This document shows positions 58,745-64,000 of a DNA stretch of 64,000 nt, in pieces; position 1 is the first letter of the stretch, and each line of letters starts with the position of its first letter. The notes beneath the pieces are model-generated. The model worked only from the letters and a program-made list of their open reading frames with translations, was not told the origin of the DNA and searched no databases. The stretch is from NCBI RefSeq assembly GCF_025490915.1, contig NZ_JANQBA010000011.1, forward strand, positions 1 through 64,000, in the 5' to 3' direction. This DNA comes from Lacticaseibacillus parakribbianus (GTDB taxonomy: Bacteria > Bacillota > Bacilli > Lactobacillales > Lactobacillaceae). Position numbers and translations under genes: made by a program.

Positions 58745-60026
58745 AACCAAATATCCAGGCGTATTCATAGACGCCAAAGGTAACTTCTACTATGAAACCG
58801 AGTTAGGCACCGACAAGATGAGTGGCAAGCGCGTCCGCAAGAAAGGGCGGAAGGACAGTCAAGGAATGCCATTCAGTACCGCGTTTGCCGCGAACAAGGA
58901 GCTGACGCGGGTGAAGCGTGAATATCATGAGGCGCATGGGTTTACGAACTTCCGCATGACTTACCGCCAATTCATGAAAGACTCGTATATCCCAGCGTAC
59001 AAAACCGACGTGGAGGAAAGCACCTTCGCCGTCCGTAATCGCAGCTTTGATATCTGTATCGCGCGGTTTGGCGACTTGCTGCTGCGTGACATCGATATCA
59101 CCGACGTGCAGAACTTCCGCACGTGGTTGCTCACAGATGAGAAAGACGGCGGTGCGGGCTACTCGCAAGGCTATGCTGGATTGGTGTTCGGCTGTTTCCG
59201 CAAGTCCCTTGACCACGCGGTGCAGATGCAGTATCTGTCCAGCAATGTGTCGAAGCGCGTTAAGGCGATCCCCAAGGCCAAAAGCAGCGTACCATTTTGG
59301 ACGAAAGCCGAGTTTGAACAAGTTATCGCGCAAATCTGCATTGATGATATCTACGGGCACCTGAACTTTGTGATGTTGTGGCTGTACTTCCTGACTGGCG
59401 TGCGGGTCAACGAAGGCACGGCGCTGTGGTGGCGGGATGTTGACCTCGCTAAGAAGCAGCTGCACGTTGACCACATGCTGGTGATGAAGAACCGGCATGA
59501 CTGGGAGCGCCACGACTACACGAAGACAGATAGCGGCAAGCGCATCTTGACGCTCGACGATGACACCGTGGGGATTCTGCGGCGCTGGCGCGAGGTGCAG
59601 ACGAGTTTCGGTTTGGGCGGGATTGATGACTTCATCATGACCTACGACGGCTTGCCGATGACCAAGTCCACGATCTCGCGAATTATCCACCGCTACGCCA
59701 AGTTAGCGAAGGTGCATCCAGTCGAAGGCAAAGGGCTGCGCCACAGTCACGCGTCGTATCTCATCAATGAGTTCAATGTCTCAGTGCTGGTGTTGTCTAA
59801 GCGCTTAGGGCATTCGTCACCTGAGATTACGCTGAAGCACTACTCGCACTTGTGGGGCGGGCTGGATGCCGACATCGCCGAACAGATTGCGGGTAATATT
59901 ACGATCAAGACAGCGGGTCAGAATCAGGTGCGGTTCGTGGGTAATCAGGCGGTGAAGTACGATAAATTAAGCCCGGCTTGTCGACATCACCAGGATGAGC
60001 TAGTCGCACCCCACGGGGGTGCGTGA
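58737..60026 (+). CDS. int: Tyrosine integrase whose 3' end runs into a CRISPR repeat
   Basis: 429 residues from ATG 58737. The arm-binding N-terminus (YPGVFIDAKGNFYYETELGTD) and core-binding region precede the catalytic domain: Arg in TGVRVNEGTALWW, Lys region TDSGKRILTLDD, LRHSHASYL with His and Arg, LGHSSPEITLKHYSHL with the second His and nucleophile Tyr. It mediates integration and excision. The last residues (LVAPHGGA) and the stop TGA are encoded by the first CRISPR repeat; the natural C-terminus was probably different and has been fused to the array. Confidence 0.92.
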   Translation: MSKTKYPGVFIDAKGNFYYETELGTDKMSGKRVRKKGRKDSQGMPFSTAFAANKELTRVKREYHEAHGFTNFRMTYRQFMKDSYIPAYKTDVEESTFAVRNRSFDICIARFGDLLLRDIDITDVQNFRTWLLTDEKDGGAGYSQGYAGLVFGCFRKSLDHAVQMQYLSSNVSKRVKAIPKAKSSVPFWTKAEFEQVIAQICIDDIYGHLNFVMLWLYFLTGVRVNEGTALWWRDVDLAKKQLHVDHMLVMKNRHDWERHDYTKTDSGKRILTLDDDTVGILRRWREVQTSFGLGGIDDFIMTYDGLPMTKSTISRIIHRYAKLAKVHPVEGKGLRHSHASYLINEFNVSVLVLSKRLGHSSPEITLKHYSHLWGGLDADIAEQIAGNITIKTAGQNQVRFVGNQAVKYDKLSPACRHHQDELVAPHGGA

Positions 60027-60824
60027 GTTGAAATTTGTCGTGCAGTCCGGTGTACTGCATGAGGTTGTCGCACCCCACGGGGGTGCGTGAGTTGAAATAT
60101 GGGTGTTGAGCAAACGGGTCATATGTGGTTCGCCCAGTCGCACCCCACGGGGGTGCGTGAGTTGAAATTGGCAAGACCGTCGACGACTACGCCGACGTGC
60201 TTGTCGCACCCCACGGGGGTGCGTGAGTTGAAATCTCGGCCGTGCGGCCGCTCCGAAGCGCGTATGAGTCGCACCCCACGGGGGTGCGTGAGTTGAAATA
60301 AGATCCCTGATGGACTGGCTCACTCAACCACACGTCGCACCCCACGGGGGTGCGTGAGTTGAAATCTAGAGGGGCAAACGGTTCAGCAGGTGTTGGTATC
60401 AGGTCGCACCCCACGGGGGTGCGTGAGTTGAAATTATCCGCGATTGGCGGGGCCATCTCATCAGCGGTCGCACCCCACGGGGGTGCGTGAGTTGAAATAC
60501 ACCGACGAGCCTGACGACTTGTACAGCCCAGTCGCACCCCACGGGGGTGCGTGAGTTGAAATCCAACTCAACGTAATTGTCCACGAATTTCTGCTGTCGC
60601 ACCCCACGGAGGTGCGTGAGTTGAAATTCATCCATCTGCCGGACAATCTCCGCCATCGCCTCGTCGCACCCCATGGGGGTGCGTGAGTTGAAATCTGCCA
60701 GATGCCGTGCTTTTGGAATTGCGGGATAGTCGCACCCCACGGGGGTGCGTGAGTTGAAATATCGTCTTACCCGCCGAGGTTGCTGCAGTACCTTCGCACC
60801 CCACGGGGGTGCGTGAGTTGAAAT
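60003..60824 (+). CRISPR. Type I-C CRISPR array, 13 repeats, 12 spacers
   Basis: Repeats of 32 bp (GTCGCACCCCACGGGG at the 5' end, GTGCGTGAGTTGAAAT at the 3' end) start at 60003, 60067, 60137, 60203, 60268, 60334, 60403, 60467, 60531, 60596, 60663, 60729 and 60793. Spacers are 32-38 bp. The repeat matches the type I-C (Cas8c) consensus with its GTCGC...GCGTG...TTGAAAT form. Variant repeats are at the right end (60596 one base, 60663 one base, 60793 first base), so the leader should be on the left, where the integrase now sits. No cas gene is in the window and no leader is visible. Confidence 0.97.
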
Positions 60825-60978
60825 TCCCAGCGAAGCACTATCGATGATTTGGCGCAGTAGCAGGTGCTGCCGTATTACGAAGTGTTGATTGTGCCTCACT
60901 CTGCAACCTACTTGCGAGTGGGGGGTGTGTTACACCGCTTGCATTTGTTCCTTGTTTTGATCTGCCTTGGGGGCTATT

Positions 60979-61539
60979 CTACCCCAAAACCCAATACCCC
61001 ACGGCCCCAATCACCCCGGCCAGCGCAATCAGCACCACGGGGTTGACCTGCCACTTCAGATCCAGCACCAGCACGACGCCGAGGACCGCAAGGCTGACCC
61101 AGTCGACATGGGCGGTCGCCAGCGCGAACACGGAATCGATGCCGCCGATGGTGGTCAGCGCCAGCTGCACCGCGACGGCGACGATCAGCCCGGCGCTGGC
61201 CGGCTTGATGCCACGCAGTAGCGCGTTCAGGGCCCAATTTTCCTGAATGAGCTGTTCGTTGTGCATGTACAGCGGCACGAACACCAAAGAGGGGATGCAG
61301 ACGGTCAGGGTGACGGCCAGGGCGACCCAAAACCCGCCGGCGAGCTGGCCGATGTAGGTGGCCGAGTTGATTGCGACCGGGCCGGGAATCAAGCCGTCCA
61401 GCGCGTTGAGGTCGGCGAACTGCGCCGGGGTCAGCCCCAGCTTGGTGGATTCGGCGTAGATCAAAGACAGCATCGCGTAGCCGCCGCCGAAGCCCAGAAA
61501 ACCGATTTTGAGGTACGCCCAGATCATGGCCCAGATCAT
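60979..61539 (-). CDS. Chromate transporter half (ChrA-like), second subunit
   Basis: 186 residues from ATG 61539, overlapping the stop of the partner (ATGA). The ChrA-like halves have GFGGGYAMLSLIYAE, LDGLIPGPVAINSATYIGQL and a six-helix pattern. In split CHR systems two adjacent half-size proteins form one antiporter-like unit, which in many organisms exports chromate but in others has another anionic substrate. A convincing promoter lies upstream of the first subunit only. Confidence 0.88.
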   Translation of the reverse strand: MIWAMIWAYLKIGFLGFGGGYAMLSLIYAESTKLGLTPAQFADLNALDGLIPGPVAINSATYIGQLAGGFWVALAVTLTVCIPSLVFVPLYMHNEQLIQENWALNALLRGIKPASAGLIVAVAVQLALTTIGGIDSVFALATAHVDWVSLAVLGVVLVLDLKWQVNPVVLIALAGVIGAVGYWVLG

Positions 61540-62081
61540 CGGTTGGCCTCCTTCCGCGGTCGGTAGGCGATTAGGCCGATGGCGCCGGCCGCGACGATCA
61601 AGAGCGGTGTGGTCAATAGGCCCAGCACGGTCGCCAGCAGGCAAAACGCCGCCAGACCGATGGCGACCGGATCCGTCAGGTTGTATTTCGCCAGCCGATA
61701 CGCGGCGGTGAACAGGAACGCGGCGCTGGCGGCGCGAATCGCCTGCATGACCGCCAGCCAGACGCCGGCCCGCGGAATCTGCTGATACGCCGCGGTCGCG
61801 GCCAGCATCAAGGTGAAGGCCGGTAGCACCGCGCCGATGCCGGCGGCCAGCATGCCGGCGCGGCCGTTGATTTTGCGGCCGACGAAGCAGGCGTTGGTGA
61901 CGGCAATCACGCCGGGCAGCGACTGCGACAGGGTGGTGTACTCGTACAAGGCCGCCTTGGTGATCAGGTGGCGGCGGTCGCACAGCTCGCGCTCAATCAC
62001 CGGCAGCATCGCCATGCCGCCGGAGAAGGTGAAGCCGCTGGCCATGAAATAGATGCGAAACAAAAGCCAATTGGTTGTCAT
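61536..62081 (-). CDS. Chromate transporter half (ChrA-like), first subunit
   Basis: 181 residues from ATG 62081, GAGGGA before it; an ATG 12 nt earlier overlaps the site. It has FMASGFTFSGGMAMLPVIERELCD and LSQSLPGVIAVTNACFVGRKI, typical of ChrA N-terminal halves. It forms a pair with the downstream half, translated by coupling. Divergent from the LysR-type gene, which may control it. Confidence 0.88.
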   Translation of the reverse strand: MTTNWLLFRIYFMASGFTFSGGMAMLPVIERELCDRRHLITKAALYEYTTLSQSLPGVIAVTNACFVGRKINGRAGMLAAGIGAVLPAFTLMLAATAAYQQIPRAGVWLAVMQAIRAASAAFLFTAAYRLAKYNLTDPVAIGLAAFCLLATVLGLLTTPLLIVAAGAIGLIAYRPRKEANR

Positions 62082-62183
62082 GTAATCCCTCATGCTCTAG
62101 CATACGGGGAATGTGGTATCATTCAAACTATGAATTAGGTGTTGCAACCATCACGGAAAAATGATGGGGAACAGGAGGCCGCC

Positions 62184-63089
62184 GTGAACATTCGCCAGCT
62201 TGAAATTTTCGTCGCCGTGGCCGACAGCCGCTCGATGACCCGCGCCGCTTCTCGCCTGTACATCTCGCAGCCGGCGGTGTCCAACGCGATTCGCGACCTC
62301 GAGTCAAGCCTCGGGTTGCAGCTGTTCGACCGCGTCGACAACCGGCTGCGGCTGAACCCGGTCGGCGTGGCCTTTCGCGCCAAGGCCACGCAGCTGTTGA
62401 AAGACCACGCGGCGCTGGCGGCGTTCGGCCAAACGTTGGTGCCGCAGCTGCCGATGAGGATTGGCACCAGCCTGACTTTGGGCCAGGTGACGCTGCCGGG
62501 GGTGATGGCCGCCTTTCGCCAGGCGCATCCGGCGCTTGAGCTGCGCCTGTACGCCGAAAACGTCGCGGCCATCAAGCGGCGCCTGATGGTTGGCGACATC
62601 GACGTCGCCTTCATCGAGGGCAACGTCAGCAGTGGTGCCTACCGGGCCACACGCCTGTCGGCCACCGCGCTGCTGCTAGTGGCGGCGCCTGGGTTGCAGG
62701 CGCCAGGGCGGCTGAGCGTTCGTGACCTGGCCGCGACGCCGTTTTTGCTGCGCGAGCCCGGCAGCACCTTGCGCGATGTGTTCGACGAGCGGGTGCATCG
62801 GCTGGGTCAAGACGTCGTGCCGCTGCTTGAAAGCACCAACACCGCCGTTTTGCAGGCCGCGGCGGTGGCGGGGCTCGGCGCCACGGTGCTGCCGGCCCCG
62901 CTGGCCCAGCCGGCGCTTGCTGCCGGTGAGCTGGTCGCGTTGCGGCTGCCGCACGGGCTGACGATGGCGACGCAAAACTACGCGGTGACGCTGCGCGGCG
63001 GCAACCGCGAGGCGCTGATCGGGGAGCTGATTCGGCGCTTCAAGGCCGCCACGTCGCCGACCACTGGCGCGACAGGCGCGGCCGACTGA
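62184..63089 (+). CDS. LysR-family transcriptional regulator
   Basis: 301 residues from a GTG at 62184 preceded by AGGAGG; the longer upstream frame lacks a site. The N-terminal HTH RQLEIFVAVADSRSMTRAASRLYISQPAVSNAIRDLESSL is the canonical LysR signature, followed by the effector-binding domain (LTLGQVTLPGVMAAFRQAHPALELRLY). It is divergent from the chrA-like pair with about 100 bp between, suggesting control of that pair or of itself. Confidence 0.93.
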   Translation: MNIRQLEIFVAVADSRSMTRAASRLYISQPAVSNAIRDLESSLGLQLFDRVDNRLRLNPVGVAFRAKATQLLKDHAALAAFGQTLVPQLPMRIGTSLTLGQVTLPGVMAAFRQAHPALELRLYAENVAAIKRRLMVGDIDVAFIEGNVSSGAYRATRLSATALLLVAAPGLQAPGRLSVRDLAATPFLLREPGSTLRDVFDERVHRLGQDVVPLLESTNTAVLQAAAVAGLGATVLPAPLAQPALAAGELVALRLPHGLTMATQNYAVTLRGGNREALIGELIRRFKAATSPTTGATGAAD

Positions 63090-63135
63090 TCAGTCGCAAG
63101 ATTGGCGCGTTTGCGCCGGAAAAGGGAGCACAATC

Positions 63136-63873
63136 ATGAATGACACAATCCAGCGGCAACTGAATCACCGCTCTGTTCGGCGCTTCACCCCGCAAGCGGT
63201 GACGGCCGCCACGGTCGCGCAGCTGATGACGGTGGCGCAACACACCGCCACGTCGCACTACATGCAGGCGTTCAGTGTCATCAGCGTGACGGCCGCCCCG
63301 CTTCGCGCCGAGATTGCCGGCATCAGCCGGCAGGCCTATGTGAATAGCAACGGGCAACTGTTCGTCTTCGTCGCCGATCAGCACCGCGCCGCGGCGCTGG
63401 CGCAAACGGCAGACGCACAGGTGCTCGGTTCGGCCGACAAGCTGCTGCAGGCGCAAAGCGATGCGCTTTTGGCCGCCGAAAACACGGCGGTGGCGGCGGA
63501 AAGCCTCGGGCTGGGCACTGTCTTTTTGGGCAGCATTCTCAACGACCCGCTGCGCCTGATTGACCTGCTGAAGCTGCCCCGCTACACCTTTCCAGTGCTG
63601 GGACTTTTGGTCGGTTACCCGGATCAGGCGACGCAGCCCAAGCCCCGGTTGCCCCAAACGATGATGCACTTCGAGAACGGCTACGACGCGACCGCCGCAG
63701 TGGCGGGCATCGCCGACTACGATGAGGTGATTCGCGCGTACTACGCCAACCGCAGCACTAACGCGCGTGAGGAGACCTTCACGCACCTGCTGACCGCGGC
63801 CGCGACGACGACGCCGGCCAAGCGAGGTGAGCTCTTGGCGGCGCTACACCAGCAGGGGTTCTTGCTCGCGTAG
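63136..63873 (+). CDS. Nitroreductase family (FMN-dependent NADPH oxidoreductase, NfsA-like)
   Basis: 245 residues. The NfsA/Frp-like fold is seen in NHRSVRRFTPQAVTAATVAQLM, the FMN-binding region and GLGTVFLGSILNDPLRLIDLLKLP, LLVGYPDQATQPKPRLPQ. It reduces nitroaromatics, flavins or quinones with NADPH. AAAGGGAG precedes the ATG. It follows the LysR gene in the same direction with a 46-bp gap and may be part of its regulon. Confidence 0.88.
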   Translation: MNDTIQRQLNHRSVRRFTPQAVTAATVAQLMTVAQHTATSHYMQAFSVISVTAAPLRAEIAGISRQAYVNSNGQLFVFVADQHRAAALAQTADAQVLGSADKLLQAQSDALLAAENTAVAAESLGLGTVFLGSILNDPLRLIDLLKLPRYTFPVLGLLVGYPDQATQPKPRLPQTMMHFENGYDATAAVAGIADYDEVIRAYYANRSTNAREETFTHLLTAAATTTPAKRGELLAALHQQGFLLA

Positions 63874-63945
63874 CGCGGCGAAGGCGGCGCCCAGGCACGG
63901 CCCAGGACCGACGCTCACGAAGCCGAGCCTGGGCGAGCTTATAAG

Positions 63946-63974
63946 TTGACGGCCACCGTGGCAGGGCTTACATT
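63946..63974 (+). promoter_or_regulatory. Promoter of structured RNA copy C
   Basis: TTGACG (63946-63951), 17-nt spacer ending CAGGGCT as in copy B, TACATT (63969-63974), merging with TATAAT. The same layout as copies A and B. Confidence 0.75.
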
Positions 63975-63979
63975 ATAAT

Positions 63980-64000
63980 CAGATGATTGTCAACGGGCAG
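63980..64000 (+). ncRNA. 5' end of structured RNA copy C, cut by the window
   Basis: After the promoter the sequence reads CAGATGATTGTCAACGGG, matching the conserved GATGATTAT-AGGACGGG 5' end of copies A and B. Only about 20 nt are visible. Confidence 0.6.

Noticed and set aside
60187-60537. THAPPWGAT-repeat frames on the minus strand
   Set aside because: They are translations of CRISPR repeats.
47411-61000. Direct repeat of the guaA 3' end marking attR
   Set aside because: I looked for GAATGGGAATAA-like sequence near the right boundary and found none, so att sites are not annotated.
1-64000. tRNA, rRNA or complete insertion sequences
   Set aside because: No cloverleaf, rRNA segment, transposase motif or terminal inverted repeat pair was recognised in the window.

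Overview
The window looks like chromosome from a high-GC member of the Lactobacillaceae (low-GC Gram-positive gene families, strong AGGAGG-type ribosome binding sites, a KxYKxGKxW-type signal on a MucBP-like surface protein, oleate hydratase, proline iminopeptidase, a Met T-box, LuxS). Most of it is very GC-rich with compact operons. From 47.4 to about 60.0 kb the composition drops sharply and the gene content becomes accessory.

1-24 kb: a surface adhesin with perfect 31-residue repeats running off the left edge, a MarR regulator, an alpha/beta hydrolase, a membrane protein with a Pro/Asp repeat tail, a NUDIX pair, a Met T-box with a MetE-like methyltransferase, luxS, several small membrane or secreted proteins, a HAD phosphatase, an MFS exporter, a MazG-like hydrolase, galM, oleate hydratase, a TetR/phosphoglycerate-mutase pair, an AadK-like adenylyltransferase and proline iminopeptidase. 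24-29 kb: a 29-residue Fst-type toxin with a back-to-back small RNA, a C5 methyltransferase/endonuclease pair, an SAM methyltransferase, an ATPase and a 35-residue hydrophobic peptide. 29-47 kb: ECF sigma/anti-sigma pair, a uridine-kinase-like gene, a CPA2 antiporter, HelD, an acyl-CoA thioesterase, the feoA-feoB-Cys-rich iron operon, coaA, an unrecognised 559-residue protein and guaA.

47.4-60.0 kb: a defence island beginning just after guaA. It carries a two-gene CBASS (TM-NUDIX effector plus CD-NTase with AGS-C domain), a complete type I restriction-modification locus (hsdM-hsdS-decayed small gene-hsdR) and a mobilisation/integration module (oriT-like hairpins, MobT/Rep_trans relaxase, DUF3173 excisionase, tyrosine integrase). 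The integrase reading frame runs directly into the first repeat of a 13-repeat type I-C CRISPR array that has no leader and no cas genes in the window. 61-64 kb returns to core-like DNA: a split chromate transporter, a LysR regulator and a nitroreductase.

The least expected signal is a family of about 405-425 nt transcription units present three times (12.5-12.95 kb minus, 44.64-45.08 kb plus, and a third starting at 63.95 kb and cut by the window edge). All copies keep a near-perfect promoter; the two complete ones end in intrinsic terminators, keep a long invariant core and show compensatory base-pair changes in several hairpins. This points to a multi-copy structured RNA that I cannot assign to a known family.
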